NCBI RefSeq assembly: GCF_003353175.1
Contig: NZ_QHKS01000002.1
Span: 310,001 to 374,000, forward strand
Source: Paraburkholderia lacunae
GTDB lineage: Bacteria; Pseudomonadota; Gammaproteobacteria; Burkholderiales; Burkholderiaceae
DNA: 64,000 nucleotides
Reading direction: 5' to 3'
The notes beneath the pieces are model-generated. The model did no database searches and was not told the DNA's origin. It saw only the letters and a list, made by a program, of their open reading frames with translations. Made by a program: the position numbers and the translations under genes. Of the stretch, positions 1 to 9,257 are shown one piece after another (position 1 is the first letter of the stretch; the number at the start of each line of letters is the position of its first letter).

Positions 1-525
1 GAGATCGACCAGACGCTCGATCTGATTCGCGAAGCCAAGCGTCAGCTGGACGACGCAGGCATCGCCTACGATCCGAACGTGCAGGTCGGCGCGATGATCG
101 AGATTCCGGCCGCAGCGATCGCGCTGCCGCTGTTTTTGAAGCGGCTCGATTTCCTGTCGATCGGCACGAACGATCTGATCCAGTACACGCTGGCGATCGA
201 CCGCGCGGATAATTCGGTCGCGCATTTGTACGACCCGCTGCATCCGGCGGTGCTGCATCTGATCGCATTCACGCTGCGCGAAGCGAAGCGGGCAGGCGTG
301 CCGGTGTCGGTGTGCGGCGAAATGGCGGGCGATCCGGCGTTGACGCGTCTCCTGCTCGGCATGGGTCTCACCGAGTTTTCAATGCACCCGAGCCAGTTGC
401 TGGTGGTCAAGCAGGAAATCCTGCGCTCGCATCTGAAGACGCTGGAGAAGCCGGTGGCCGACGTGCTGGCATCGTTCGAACCGGAAGAAGTCCAAGCGGC
501 GCTCAAGCGCGTGGCGCTGGCTTAA
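1..525 (+). CDS. ptsI: Phosphoenolpyruvate-protein phosphotransferase (Enzyme I), 3' part only
   Basis: The frame is open from the first base and ends in TAA at 523-525, so only the last 174 residues are inside the window. They form the end of the PEP-binding TIM barrel of PTS Enzyme I: the MIEIPAAA and SIGTNDLIQYTLAIDR motifs and the VCGEMAGDP segment with the conserved cysteine. Enzyme I moves phosphate from PEP to HPr in the cytosol. A 15-bp-stem hairpin follows and the next gene is convergent. The fused protein at 25715-28279 repeats this C-terminal domain, so the genome has at least two EI modules. Assignment of this copy to the general ptsI rather than another EI paralogue is by resemblance. 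Confidence 0.93.
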   Translation, partial: EIDQTLDLIREAKRQLDDAGIAYDPNVQVGAMIEIPAAAIALPLFLKRLDFLSIGTNDLIQYTLAIDRADNSVAHLYDPLHPAVLHLIAFTLREAKRAGVPVSVCGEMAGDPALTRLLLGMGLTEFSMHPSQLLVVKQEILRSHLKTLEKPVADVLASFEPEEVQAALKRVALA

Positions 526-535
526 GCGGTGCCGC

Positions 536-569
536 GAAGGAAGCGTCGCGCGGTCGCGACGCTTCCTTC
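536..569. terminator. Strong hairpin between convergent ptsI and moeB
   Basis: Perfect 15-bp arms (536-550 and 555-569) with a CGGT loop lie 11 bases after the ptsI stop and 18 bases before the moeB stop on the other strand. There is no clear T-run on either side, so this is a hairpin of terminator type rather than a textbook intrinsic terminator. It could serve both transcripts. Confidence 0.55.
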
Positions 570-587
570 AGGTTCTGTCAATTTCAT

Positions 588-1346
588 TCAGCCCGGATGC
601 TTCTCGCCACATACCGGACAGTCCGGCTGGCGCGCGATGCGCATCGTGTTCCATTCCATCCGCAGCGAATCGAGCATCATCAGGCGGCCCACCAGCGGCG
701 TGCCGATTCCCCCGATCACGCGTAGCGCCTCGGCGGCCTGCATCGAACCGATGATGCCGACCGTCGGCGCGAACACACCCATCGTCGAGCACGCGACTTC
801 CTCGAACGGCTGGTCTTCGGGAAACACGCACGCGTAGCAGGGCGACGATTCCTCGCGGAAATCGAAGGTGCTGATCTGGCCGTCGAAGCGCAATGCCGCG
901 CCGGACACCAGCGGCACTCCGTGCTTCACGCAAGCGCGGTTGATCGCGTGGCGGGTCGCGAAGTTGTCGGTGCAATCGAGCACGACGCCGGCGTGCGGCA
1001 CTTCCCGGTCGAGCCACGCATCGTCGACGCGTTCGGCCACCGCGTTCACCACCACCTCAGGGTTGAGCCGTGCGATCGCGTCGCGCCCGGACTCGACCTT
1101 CTTACGCCCGACCGAGGCGGTCACATGCAGAATCTGCCGCTGCAGATTGGTCAGATCGACCGTATCGGCATCGACCAGCGTCAGACGGCCGACACCCGCG
1201 GCCGCCAGATACATCGCGGCCGGCGAACCCAGCCCGCCCGCGCCGACAACGATCGCGTGCGCATCGAGAAAACGCTGCTGCGCCTCGATGCCGATTTCGT
1301 CGACGAGGATGTGGCGGGAATAGCGGAGGAGTTGATCGTCGTTCAT
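588..1346 (-). CDS. moeB: Molybdopterin-synthase adenylyltransferase (MoeB/ThiF/HesA family)
   Basis: 252-residue E1-like enzyme that adenylates the C-terminal glycine of a small sulfur-carrier protein (MoaD or ThiS). The N-terminus reads MNDDQLLRYSRHI, typical of the family; the frame is open further upstream but that part is low-complexity and not family-like, so ATG at 1346 is chosen. Visible are the nucleotide-binding GAGGLG (residues 35-40), the NLQRQ loop, the two zinc CxxC pairs (CYAC and, near the end, CPVC), and the cysteine in ACSTMGVFAP. ThiF-type roles cannot be separated from MoeB by sequence alone. It lies downstream of the ctpA-like protease gene on the same strand. Confidence 0.88.
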   Translation of the reverse strand: MNDDQLLRYSRHILVDEIGIEAQQRFLDAHAIVVGAGGLGSPAAMYLAAAGVGRLTLVDADTVDLTNLQRQILHVTASVGRKKVESGRDAIARLNPEVVVNAVAERVDDAWLDREVPHAGVVLDCTDNFATRHAINRACVKHGVPLVSGAALRFDGQISTFDFREESSPCYACVFPEDQPFEEVACSTMGVFAPTVGIIGSMQAAEALRVIGGIGTPLVGRLMMLDSLRMEWNTMRIARQPDCPVCGEKHPG

Positions 1347-1438
1347 GGCGGGCGCGTGAAGTGAATCGCGCGATGGGATGCGAGGCCGATGGCCTGCGGC
1401 GCGCGTTGTCGTGGTGGTTATTCTAATCGCGCGGGGAG

Positions 1439-1473
1439 CGTGTCTTCGCAGCATAGGGCGCTGCGAAGACACG
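1439..1473 (-). terminator. Hairpin downstream of ctpA
   Basis: 13-bp perfect arms (1439-1451 and 1461-1473) with a 9-nt loop, just after the ctpA stop in the minus direction and before moeB. No T-run follows, so it may attenuate or protect the 3' end rather than terminate fully. Confidence 0.45.
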
Positions 1474-1485
1474 TGAGACGGATGC

Positions 1486-3060
1486 TTACTTGGACGGGCC
1501 AGGCGCCGCAGCGCCTGCCGGCACCGACGCGCCGGGCACCGGTTGTGTCGCCTTTACCGCTACCGGCGCGGAGGCCGACGTAGCCGGCTTGTTCTGCGCC
1601 AGACGCCGCTCGGTCAACGACTTCGATTCCATCACCGGCTTGCCTTCCAGCTTGTTCAGCGCCTGTTGCAGCATGAAATCGTCGGTTGAACCGAATTCCA
1701 CCGGCTTGCGCTCACGATCCTTCTGGCGCTGTTCCGGCGTCTTCTTGTCGTTCTGCTCTTCAAGCTGACGCAGCTGGTCCATGCGCTCCTGTTCGCGCTG
1801 TTCCGCCTCCTTCTTCTCGTTCGGGTCCTGCGTGTTCGCAAGGTGATTCGAGTAGTCGACTTCGCGGGTGACCAGTGCGTCGTCCGGATCGCCCTCCACG
1901 TATTGATCCACCGCGATGTCAGGACGGATGCCCTTGTTCTGGATCGAACGGCCGCTCGGCGTGTAGTAGTACGCCGTGGTCAGACGCAGCGCGGTCTCCG
2001 CCGTCATGGGCCGGACGGTCTGCACCGAGCCCTTGCCGAACGTGGTCTTGCCGACGATCAGCGCACGATGCTGATCCTGCAGCGCGCCCGCGACGATTTC
2101 CGAAGCCGACGCCGAATAGGCATTGGTCAGCACGATCATCGGCACCGTCTTGAAGATCGGCGCTTCATCCTTCAACGGATCGCCGTCGAAAGATTGCAGA
2201 CGGTAGTTGTCGTACGTATCGCGATAAACCTGCTTCGAATCCGGGATCTGACCGTTGGTCGATACCACCACCGAGTTAGGCGGCAGGAACGCGCCCGCGA
2301 CGCCGACCGCGCTTTGCAGCAGGCCGCCGCCGTTATTGCGCAGGTCGAGCACGAGGCCCTTCAGGTTCGGCTGTTGGCGCGCAATGTCTTGCAGTTTCGC
2401 GGCCAGATCAGGCGTGGTGCGCTCCTGGAAGCTGGTGATGCGCACGTAGGCGTAGCCCGGCGCGAGAATCTTCATCTTGACCGACTGGACCTTGATGATC
2501 GCGCGCGTGACCGTGAGCGGGAACGTGCGGTCGTCGGTCTTGCGGAAGATGGTGAGCGTGACCTTGGTGCCCGGTTCGCCGCGCATCTGCTTGACCGCCT
2601 GGTCGAGCGTCATGCCACGCACGGGTTTGTCGTTGATGCGGGTGATCAGGTCGCCCGGACGGATGCCGGCGCGGAACGCCGGGGTGTCTTCAATCGGCGA
2701 GATCACCTTGATCAGGCCGTCTTCAGACGAAATTTCGATTCCCAAGCCCGCGAAGCGGCCCTTGGTCTGCTCCTGCAGTTCTTCGTAATCGGTCTTGTCG
2801 AGGTACGAAGAGTGCGGGTCGAGGCTCGACACCATGCCCTTGATCGCGGCGGTGAGCAGCTTTTTATCGTCGACCGGTTCGACGTACTCATGCTTGATTT
2901 GACCGAAGACTTCGGCGAAGAGCCGGAGCTGGTCCAGCGGCAGCGGCGCGGCCGTAGCGCTGGCGGGTTGCTGGGCCGAGGCGGAAAGTTGCAGCGTGGC
3001 AAATGCGCCGGTAGCAAGGCCCGCGGCGATCAGGCCGATGTTTTTCAGGTTCTTTCGCAT
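1486..3060 (-). CDS. ctpA: C-terminal processing peptidase, S41 family
   Basis: 524-residue serine protease predicted to be exported: MRKNLKNIGLIAAGLATGAF is a signal or anchor sequence, and ATG at 3060 starts it (upstream in-frame residues do not look like protein). A PDZ domain covers about residues 100-180 (GLGIEI, RPGDLITRIN). The S41 core has the SASASE motif with Ser318 and the FGKG lysine Lys343, the Ser-Lys dyad spacing of Tsp/CtpA proteases. The tail from about residue 430 is Lys/Glu/Gln-rich and then Ala/Pro-rich, so probably disordered. Likely trims periplasmic proteins; substrates cannot be inferred. Placed between gpmA and moeB, a common order in Burkholderiaceae. Confidence 0.93.
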   Translation of the reverse strand: MRKNLKNIGLIAAGLATGAFATLQLSASAQQPASATAAPLPLDQLRLFAEVFGQIKHEYVEPVDDKKLLTAAIKGMVSSLDPHSSYLDKTDYEELQEQTKGRFAGLGIEISSEDGLIKVISPIEDTPAFRAGIRPGDLITRINDKPVRGMTLDQAVKQMRGEPGTKVTLTIFRKTDDRTFPLTVTRAIIKVQSVKMKILAPGYAYVRITSFQERTTPDLAAKLQDIARQQPNLKGLVLDLRNNGGGLLQSAVGVAGAFLPPNSVVVSTNGQIPDSKQVYRDTYDNYRLQSFDGDPLKDEAPIFKTVPMIVLTNAYSASASEIVAGALQDQHRALIVGKTTFGKGSVQTVRPMTAETALRLTTAYYYTPSGRSIQNKGIRPDIAVDQYVEGDPDDALVTREVDYSNHLANTQDPNEKKEAEQREQERMDQLRQLEEQNDKKTPEQRQKDRERKPVEFGSTDDFMLQQALNKLEGKPVMESKSLTERRLAQNKPATSASAPVAVKATQPVPGASVPAGAAAPGPSK

Positions 3061-3250
3061 AGAGTCTGTTGCGGTCGGAAGCGCGTGGCAGCGTCGATAG
3101 AGATGGGGACGGACAAGTATAACTGCACACCCGCCCAGGCAGTGCGTGACGCAGGTAATCGTGATTCGACAGCGCCGGTCGGGTCCGGTTCGGGAGATCG
3201 GAGCCGCGCCGCTGCGCATCTCACGCAGCGGCCGCGGCGATCTGGCGGAA

Positions 3251-3997
3251 TCAGCCCGCCTTGCCCTGGCTTGCGACGGCGGCTTGCGCCTTCGCGATCG
3301 CTTCCTGGTCGCCCAGATAGTAGTGCTTGATCGGTTTCAGGCTGTCGTCGAGTTCATAGACGAGCGGCACGCCGTTCGGAATGTTCAGGCCGACGATGTC
3401 GTCGTCCGAAATATTGTCGAGATACTTCACCAGCGCGCGGATGGAGTTGCCGTGCGCGGCGATCACCACCTTGCGGCCCGCCTTGATGGCCGGCGCGATC
3501 GACTCGTTCCACAAAGGCAGCACGCGCGCGACGGTGTCCTTCAGGCACTCGGTGAGCGGGAGCTGCTCGCGAGGCACCTTGGCGTAGCGCGGATCGTTGA
3601 ACGGAGCGCGGTCGTCGGACGGGTCCAGCGCCGGCGGCGGCGTGTCGTAGCTGCGGCGCCAGACCAACACCTGTTCGTCGCCGAATTTGGCGGCGGTTTC
3701 CGCTTTGTTCAGGCCCGACAGCCCGCCGTAGTGGCGCTCGTTCAGACGCCATGAATGCACGACGGGGAGATACATCTGGTCCATCTGGTCCTGCACGTGC
3801 CACAAGGTGCGGATCGCGCGCTTGAGCACCGACGTGTAGGCAATGTCGAACGTGTAGCCGGATTCCTTGAGCAGCAGGCCCGCTTGCTGCGCTTCACGGT
3901 TGCCCTGCTCGGTCAGGTCGACGTCGACCCAGCCCGTGAAGCGGTTTTCCTTGTTCCACGTCGATTCGCCGTGGCGGATGAGAACGAGTTTGTACAT
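3251..3997 (-). CDS. gpmA: 2,3-bisphosphoglycerate-dependent phosphoglycerate mutase
   Basis: 248 residues, the usual length. Interconverts 3- and 2-phosphoglycerate in glycolysis and gluconeogenesis. The phospho-histidine motif LIRHGEST is at residues 7-14; ERHYGGL and the second histidine in [12 protein letters not shown] are also present. It lies 190 bp upstream of the protease gene and is divergent from the rhodanese gene. Confidence 0.96.
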   Translation of the reverse strand: MYKLVLIRHGESTWNKENRFTGWVDVDLTEQGNREAQQAGLLLKESGYTFDIAYTSVLKRAIRTLWHVQDQMDQMYLPVVHSWRLNERHYGGLSGLNKAETAAKFGDEQVLVWRRSYDTPPPALDPSDDRAPFNDPRYAKVPREQLPLTECLKDTVARVLPLWNESIAPAIKAGRKVVIAAHGNSIRALVKYLDNISDDDIVGLNIPNGVPLVYELDDSLKPIKHYYLGDQEAIAKAQAAVASQGKAG

Positions 3998-4134
3998 GAG
4001 ATTGCCGGTCGGTAGTAAGGAAGCGGTAAAGCGCTGCGAGGCCCGTCTCGAGGAGGGCCGCCATCGCGTCAGAGGGTTATTTTATAATGGGTGGATTGCC
4101 CTTTTCGATTTCTCTCTTTTTCGGCGGATTTTCC

Positions 4135-4560
4135 GTGAAGTTTTTCACTGATTACACAAACCTTGTACTGATCGCGATCGTCCTCATCTCCGGTGGGTTG
4201 CTGCTGTGGCCGACGATCAGCCGGCGCGGCCGTGGCGGCCTGTCGGCCGCTGAAGCCACCCAACTGATCAACCGTCGCAATGCGGCGGTCATCGACCTGC
4301 GTCCGTCGGCTGATTTTGCCAAGGGTCATCTGCCCGCGGCACGGCACCTTGAATTTGCTGAGCTGCAGGCAAAAGTCGCGCAACTCGTGAAGAACAAGAG
4401 CAACCCGGTGCTGCTGGTGTGCCAGACCGGCCAGCAGTCGAACAAGGCGGCGCGTATCGTGCAAGATGCCGGGTACGCCGAAGTCCACGTTCTCGAAGGC
4501 GGTGTCGACGCCTGGCAGAAAGCCGGCATGCCGGTTGTGAAACAAGGAGCAGCGAAGTGA
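4135..4560 (+). CDS. Membrane-anchored rhodanese-like domain protein
   Basis: About 141 residues from GTG at 4135. One N-terminal membrane segment (LVLIAIVLISGGLLLWP) is followed by a rhodanese fold with the active-site loop VCQTGQQS, whose cysteine would carry the persulfide. An in-frame ATG at 4087 would add 16 residues, but it overlaps a TATAAT hexamer (4083-4088), so the later GTG, preceded by a GGCGGA stretch, is preferred. The stop codon overlaps the GTG start of grxC, suggesting translational coupling. The sulfur acceptor is unknown. Confidence 0.82.
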   Translation: MKFFTDYTNLVLIAIVLISGGLLLWPTISRRGRGGLSAAEATQLINRRNAAVIDLRPSADFAKGHLPAARHLEFAELQAKVAQLVKNKSNPVLLVCQTGQQSNKAARIVQDAGYAEVHVLEGGVDAWQKAGMPVVKQGAAK

Positions 4561-4820
4561 ACAAAGTGATCATGTACAGCACCCAGGTGTGTCCGTATTG
4601 CCAGATGGCCGAACGTCTTTTAAAGTCGCGCGGCGTCGAGCAGGTCGAAAAGGTACTGATCGACAAGGACCCGACCCGTCGCTCGGAGATGATGACGCGA
4701 ACCGGCCGTCGTACGGTGCCGCAGGTGTTCATCGGCGAGACGCACGTCGGCGGGTACGATGATCTGTCCGCGCTCGATCGCGCGGGCGGTTTGATGCCGC
4801 TGCTCGAAGCTGCTGCCTGA
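4557..4820 (+). CDS. grxC: Glutaredoxin 3
   Basis: 87-residue glutaredoxin with the redox motif CPYC near the N-terminus and the GSH-binding TVPQVFIG and GGYDDL segments. The start is GTG at 4557, which overlaps the rhodanese stop codon and sits 7 nt after a perfect AAGGAG (4544-4549). An upstream extension in this frame runs inside the rhodanese gene and is not coding. The rhodanese-grxC-secB-gpsA order is a known arrangement in proteobacteria. Confidence 0.95.
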   Translation: MNKVIMYSTQVCPYCQMAERLLKSRGVEQVEKVLIDKDPTRRSEMMTRTGRRTVPQVFIGETHVGGYDDLSALDRAGGLMPLLEAAA

Positions 4821-4980
4821 AGCCGCCTGAGTTTGCGCGCCGGCCGGCGCGAGAGTCGGGTGGGACGAAACAAGCCGGCGCATCGCCGTCCCCACAAGGG
4901 CGGCGATGCGGCTCAACGATCTGGCGGCCCGTGGCTGAATGGGCCGCCGCCATGTGTATAAATCAGGGAATCATCCAATC

Positions 4981-5451
4981 ATGTCCGACGAGAATAACCA
5001 GCCGTTCTTCAACATCCAGCGCATCTACCTGAAGGACATGTCGCTCGAACAGCCGAACTCGCCGGCTATCTTCCTCGAGCAGGAAATGCCGTCGGTCGAA
5101 GTCGAAGTCGACGTGAAGGCCGAGCGCCTCGCCGACACCGTGTTCGAAATACTCGTCACGGGCACCGTGACGGCCAAGGTGTCGGACAAGGTCGCGTTCC
5201 TGATCGAAGCCAAGCAAGCCGGCATTTTCGACATTCGCAACATCCCGGCTGAGCAGATCGATCCGCTGGTCGGCATTGCTTGCCCGACGATCCTGTTCCC
5301 GTACCTGCGCTCGAACATCGCCGATGCGATCACCCGCGCCGGTTTCCCGCCGATCCACCTCGCCGAAATCAACTTCCAGGCCCTGTACGAGCAACGTCTC
5401 GCGCAGATGGGCAGCCAGGACGGCGCGGCGCAAAACGGCGTCACGCATTAA
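4981..5451 (+). CDS. secB: Protein-export chaperone SecB
   Basis: 156 residues, the normal SecB length. Holds preproteins in an export-competent form and passes them to SecA. The start [19 protein letters not shown] and the conserved [11 protein letters not shown] region mark the family. ATG at 4981 is chosen; the in-frame upstream part is unlike SecB. The 160 bp before it contain two GC-rich inverted repeats, and the gene is followed 22 bp later by gpsA. Confidence 0.97.
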   Translation: MSDENNQPFFNIQRIYLKDMSLEQPNSPAIFLEQEMPSVEVEVDVKAERLADTVFEILVTGTVTAKVSDKVAFLIEAKQAGIFDIRNIPAEQIDPLVGIACPTILFPYLRSNIADAITRAGFPPIHLAEINFQALYEQRLAQMGSQDGAAQNGVTH

Positions 5452-5473
5452 CGCGTCGCAGGCAGTGCCGGCT

Positions 5474-6472
5474 ATGAAGGTTGCTGTTCTCGGCGCCGGC
5501 GCATGGGGCACAGCCCTCGCCGGCCATCTGGCGGTACCGCACGACACGGTGTTGTGGGCGCGGGAACCCGCGCTCGTGGCCGATCTTTCCGCTTCGCACG
5601 AAAACGCCCGCTATCTGGCGGGCGTTGCTTTGCCTGCGGCGCTTCGCTATGAAGCGGACTTGAGCGCGGCGCTCGACCACGCGCTTGCCGACGACGCCCT
5701 GTGCGTCGTGGCAACGCCCGTGGCCGGCCTGCGCGGTCTGTTTCGGGCGATGCACGACGCGGGCAAAGTGCCGGCGCATGTGGTGTGGCTGTGCAAAGGT
5801 TTCGAAGCCGATTCGCAACTGTTGCCGCATCAGGTGGTCGCCGCCGAACTGCCGGGGCACGGCAGCAACGGTGTGCTGTCCGGTCCGAGCTTCGCGCGCG
5901 AAGTGGGGCAGGGGCTGCCGGTGGCGTTGACCATCGCGAGTGCGTCGGCGGCTTGCCGCGAGCGCACGGTCGCTGCGTTCCATCATGGCGCCATGCGCAT
6001 CTATACCGGCGACGACGTCGTCGGCGTGGAAGTCGGCGGCGCGGTGAAGAACGTGCTGGCGATCGCGACGGGCATTGCCGACGGCCTCGGCCTCGGTCTG
6101 AATGCGCGCGCTGCGCTGATCACGCGCGGCCTGGCTGAAATGTCGCGTCTCGGCGTGACGCTCGGCGGTCGGGCGGAAACGTTCACCGGTTTGACCGGCC
6201 TCGGCGACCTGATTCTGACCGCGACGGGCGATCTGTCGCGCAATCGCACGGTCGGCGTGCAACTCGCCGCCGGCCGCACGCTTGACGATATTCTTGGCGG
6301 TCTCGGTCACGTGGCCGAAGGGGTGCGTTGTGCAGAAGCCGTCCTGGCGATCGCGCGCGCGCACGCGATCGAGATGCCGATCACGCAAGCGGTCTGTGCT
6401 GTGCTGTTCGACGGCGTGGCACCGCGTGACGCCGTCAGCGCCCTGCTGCGGCGCGATTCGAAAGCCGAATAA
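5474..6472 (+). CDS. gpsA: Glycerol-3-phosphate dehydrogenase [NAD(P)+]
   Basis: 332 residues. Reduces dihydroxyacetone phosphate to sn-glycerol-3-phosphate, the start of phospholipid synthesis. The N-terminal Rossmann motif is GAGAWG (residues 7-12); the catalytic-lysine segment [13 protein letters not shown] and the [11 protein letters not shown] motif are present. ATG at 5474 begins directly at the Rossmann strand MKVAVLG. It lies 22 bp after secB and is probably in the same transcript. Confidence 0.96.
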   Translation: MKVAVLGAGAWGTALAGHLAVPHDTVLWAREPALVADLSASHENARYLAGVALPAALRYEADLSAALDHALADDALCVVATPVAGLRGLFRAMHDAGKVPAHVVWLCKGFEADSQLLPHQVVAAELPGHGSNGVLSGPSFAREVGQGLPVALTIASASAACRERTVAAFHHGAMRIYTGDDVVGVEVGGAVKNVLAIATGIADGLGLGLNARAALITRGLAEMSRLGVTLGGRAETFTGLTGLGDLILTATGDLSRNRTVGVQLAAGRTLDDILGGLGHVAEGVRCAEAVLAIARAHAIEMPITQAVCAVLFDGVAPRDAVSALLRRDSKAE

Positions 6473-6490
6473 GTCCCATCTTTCAGCCGT

Positions 6491-6694
6491 TTGGCGCGCA
6501 AGCTCGCTGAACGGCTGCCTGCCATCGCCGTCCACGTTTTATCGACGCTTCGGACTAGCGAGGTTCCCATCCTCATTTTCAATGGTTGCACGTTAGCGGC
6601 GTGCATGGTGTTCGCCTGTTTCGTCGACGCCATGCACGCGCGCTACGAAGCCGAGTTGAAGCGCCGTCAGACGCCCCCTTCGAAGCCGGTCTGA
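6491..6694 (+). CDS. Small predicted membrane protein, uncertain
   Basis: A possible 67-residue protein starting at TTG 6491. The middle (VPILIFNGCTLAACMVFACF) would form one membrane helix and the C-terminus is basic (ARYEAELKRRQ). GC-rich third codon positions in the second half look like real coding sequence, but there is no convincing ribosome-binding site and no in-frame ATG before residue 39. It follows gpsA by 18 bp and its 3' end overlaps the convergent trmL gene. I do not recognise a family. Confidence 0.33.
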   Translation: MARKLAERLPAIAVHVLSTLRTSEVPILIFNGCTLAACMVFACFVDAMHARYEAELKRRQTPPSKPV

Positions 6695-7137
6695 CGCCAC
6701 GCTTCGAACACCACGATTGCGACCGTGTTCGACAGATTCAGGCTGCGGTTGTCCGGCCGCATCGGCAGACGCACCCGCTGTTCGTTGGCGAATTGATCGA
6801 GCACCGCGTCGGGCAGGCCGCGCGTTTCGGCGCCGAACACGAACCAGTCGCCGGCTTGAAATGCGTGCTCATGAAAGCGGCCCGAGCCGCGCGTGGTGAA
6901 CGCGAACATGCGCGCCGGATCGGGCGCTTCGCTCGCGATGAACGCTGCCCAATCGGCGTGCACGTTCATCCGCGCATACTCGTGATAGTCGAGGCCGGCG
7001 CGGCGCAATTTGGCGTCGTCGAGTGGAAAGCCGAGCGGCTCGATCAGATGCAGCCGCGCGCCCGTGTTGGCGCACAGGCGGATGACGTTGCCGGTGTTCG
7101 GGGGAATTTCCGGTTCGACGAGAACGACATTGAACAT
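6667..7137 (-). CDS. trmL: tRNA (cytidine(34)-2'-O)-methyltransferase
   Basis: 156-residue SPOUT-fold methyltransferase that methylates the wobble ribose of tRNA-Leu isoacceptors. Begins MFNVVLVEPEIPPNTGNVIRLC, with the family's NTGN motif, and has the knot region FGAETRGLP and LNLSNTVAIVVFEAWRQ. The gene is followed in the minus direction by the convergent gpsA side and preceded by the comF-like gene 18 bp upstream, so the two are probably cotranscribed. Confidence 0.93.
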   Translation of the reverse strand: MFNVVLVEPEIPPNTGNVIRLCANTGARLHLIEPLGFPLDDAKLRRAGLDYHEYARMNVHADWAAFIASEAPDPARMFAFTTRGSGRFHEHAFQAGDWFVFGAETRGLPDAVLDQFANEQRVRLPMRPDNRSLNLSNTVAIVVFEAWRQTGFEGGV

Positions 7138-7155
7138 GATGGGATCAGGTTGAGA

Positions 7156-7941
7156 CTAGTTTTTCGGCGTGCGCAGCACGACGAAGTTGGTGACGCGCCG
7201 CGCACCGGCGGCCTTCAGCGTGCGCGCCAGCGCTTCGAGCGTCGCACCGGTCGTCATCACATCGTCGACGATGCCGACGTGCAGACCCTGTACCGGTTTC
7301 GCGACCAGGAACGCGCGGCCTACATTGAGCCGGCGCGCATCGAGGTCGAGCCGCGATTGCGGCGCGGTGTGGACAGTCCGATGCAGCAGGGTTGCGTCGC
7401 TGCGCACGTTTAGCGCGCGGGCCAGCGGTTTGGCAATTTGCCACGCCTGGTTGTAGCCGCGTTCGGCCAGCCGCTTGCTGGCGAGCGGCACGGGCGAGAT
7501 CACGTCAGGCCATTCCGATGCATCGGCCTGCGAGTCTTCGGCGAGACATGCGAGCCGTTGCGCAAATTCGTGCGCCAGCATGAGCCGCGCGCGAAATTTC
7601 AGGCCGAGCGCGAGCGCGTCGAGCGGCGCGCGGTAGTCGGCGAGCGCGAAGGTCGCGTCGAACGGCGGCGGCTCGCCGACGCAATCCGCGCAGCGATAGT
7701 GCGCGCGACCCGCGCGCTGCGTGCCGGGCAATGGAGCGGCGCATGCCGTGCAGCGCAACCTGCCTTCATTCCAGTACGCTTCGTCGCAACCGGCGCACAG
7801 CGTCTTGTGCGACAAATTGCCGCACAGTGCGCACAGGTTCGGCAGCACGGCGTGCACGACGTGTGGCCATGCCGAATGCAAGCCGCGCACAAAACGCGTG
7901 CACCGGCTAACGGAGGACGAAGAAAATGCTCGAAATGACAT
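7156..7941 (-). CDS. comF: ComF family protein (phosphoribosyltransferase-like)
   Basis: 261 residues. The N-terminal part has zinc-finger-type cysteine pairs (CALCG, CAGC, CTAC, CADC) and the C-terminal half has the type I PRTase loop GIVDDVMTTGATLEAL. ComF-like proteins are linked to DNA uptake and processing; GntX-type homologues are linked to gluconate use, so the exact role is open. Upstream, the methyltransferase gene is divergent. Confidence 0.85.
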   Translation of the reverse strand: MSFRAFSSSSVSRCTRFVRGLHSAWPHVVHAVLPNLCALCGNLSHKTLCAGCDEAYWNEGRLRCTACAAPLPGTQRAGRAHYRCADCVGEPPPFDATFALADYRAPLDALALGLKFRARLMLAHEFAQRLACLAEDSQADASEWPDVISPVPLASKRLAERGYNQAWQIAKPLARALNVRSDATLLHRTVHTAPQSRLDLDARRLNVGRAFLVAKPVQGLHVGIVDDVMTTGATLEALARTLKAAGARRVTNFVVLRTPKN

Positions 7942-8025
7942 GATCGGACCGCCCGCGAAGGCCTTTCACACTGAAGGGACGGAAGCGAGCGAGTATACTT
8001 CGGGCTCTTCGCCAGTACGACACCC

Positions 8026-8991
8026 ATGTCCCCATCTCCCGCTCAATCTGGCCGTCCGGCCTATGATTCCCGGCGCCTCAGGCGAATTTTCGATCGCCGT
8101 TCAGCGACCTTCGACGAAGTCGCGTTCCTGCCGCGCGAAATCGCGCAACGCATGCGCGAGCGTCTCGATTACATCAAGGTCGCGCCGTCGAGCGTGCTCG
8201 ACGCGGGCTGCGGCATGGGCGAAGACATTCCCGCGTTGCGCGAGCGCTTCCCCGAGGCGCCGGTGTTCGGCACCGATCTGTCGCATGGGATGCTCGCGCG
8301 TGCGCTGCGCCACGACGCCGGCGACACGAGCTGGCGGCGCTTTCTGCCCGCAACGCTCGGCAAGGCGCTTGGCGCGCGCGGTCCTCGGTTTGCGCAGGCC
8401 GACTTCTCTGCGCTGCCGTTCGCGGCCGGCGCCTTCGAATTCGTCTGGTCCAATCTCGCACTGCACTGGCACTCGCGGCCGGACCTCGTATTTCCCGAGT
8501 GGCAGCGGGTATTGAAAGTGAACGGCCTGCTGATGTTCAGCACGCTCGGTCCCGATTCGCTGAAGGAATTGCGCGGCGCGTACGCCGAGGTCGAGGCGGC
8601 GCACGGCGTGAGTTCGCGCGCGCATGTGATTGACTTCGTCGACATGCATGATCTTGGCGACATGCTGGTCGAAAGCGGCTTCGAGATTCCCGTGATGGAT
8701 CAGGAAACGCTGACTATTACTTATAAGTCGCCCGAGTCGCTGCTCGCGGACGTGCGCCGTTGGGGCGCCTATCCGTTCGAGCGCGCGGCGTCGTCGAATC
8801 CAGCTGCGCGCCGGCTGCACAAGGCTTTGCTGGCGGCGCTCGAAGCCCGCCGGCGCGTCGACGGTACGATCGCGCTGACCTTCGAGGTGATCTACGGACA
8901 CGCATGGAAAGCCGTGCCGCGCACCACGGCGGAAGGTCATGGGATCGTGCGGATCGAGGACATCGGACGAGGTTCGCCGAAGAATCGTTGA
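8026..8991 (+). CDS. Class I SAM-dependent methyltransferase, BioC-like
   Basis: 321 residues. SAM-binding motif I is VLDAGCGMGED, about residue 62, followed by GTDLSHGML and the motif FVWSNLALHW typical of BioC-like enzymes. BioC methylates malonyl-ACP at the start of biotin synthesis. Length and motif pattern fit, but no other biotin gene is nearby, so bioC is a possible rather than certain name. A divergent comF gene lies 84 bp upstream. Confidence 0.75.
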   Translation: MSPSPAQSGRPAYDSRRLRRIFDRRSATFDEVAFLPREIAQRMRERLDYIKVAPSSVLDAGCGMGEDIPALRERFPEAPVFGTDLSHGMLARALRHDAGDTSWRRFLPATLGKALGARGPRFAQADFSALPFAAGAFEFVWSNLALHWHSRPDLVFPEWQRVLKVNGLLMFSTLGPDSLKELRGAYAEVEAAHGVSSRAHVIDFVDMHDLGDMLVESGFEIPVMDQETLTITYKSPESLLADVRRWGAYPFERAASSNPAARRLHKALLAALEARRRVDGTIALTFEVIYGHAWKAVPRTTAEGHGIVRIEDIGRGSPKNR

Positions 8992-9108
8992 AGCGGTAAA
9001 GAGGACGTCTGTTATGTCTGAAATTACCGCTTCAAAAGACGCCCAGATGGTGTGTCAAAACGGCGCGGAGGCTTGTCGCGCCTGGCTTGTGAGCCGATAG
9101 AGGCTTGC

Positions 9109-9137
9109 TTGTGGATGCTATGGATCACGCCTATAAT
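9109..9137 (+). promoter_or_regulatory. Sigma-70-type promoter of the cytochrome oxidase locus
   Basis: TTGTGG (9109-9114) and a perfect TATAAT (9132-9137) are 17 bp apart, about 120 bp before the DUF2244 gene and 660 bp before coxB. It is the only good promoter match in the 267-bp gap after the methyltransferase gene. The implied 5' leader is about 110 nt long. Confidence 0.6.
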
Positions 9138-9257
9138 GCGTCAGTTTGTCGCCTGAAGTTCCCACATTTGGGGCGGCAGGCCCGAGGCGCGGGGCTGCAA
9201 CATGAGGTGGCGCGGCGGTGATGGAAGGCCGCGAGCGGCGATTCGCGGGAGGCAGCG

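Noticed and set aside
1843..3330. 495-codon plus-strand frame opposite the protease gene
   Set aside because: Antisense shadow with Arg/Asp-rich composition and no domain.
4083..4088. TATAAT overlapping an ATG before the rhodanese gene
   Set aside because: A possible -10 but with no -35; used only to favour the later GTG start.
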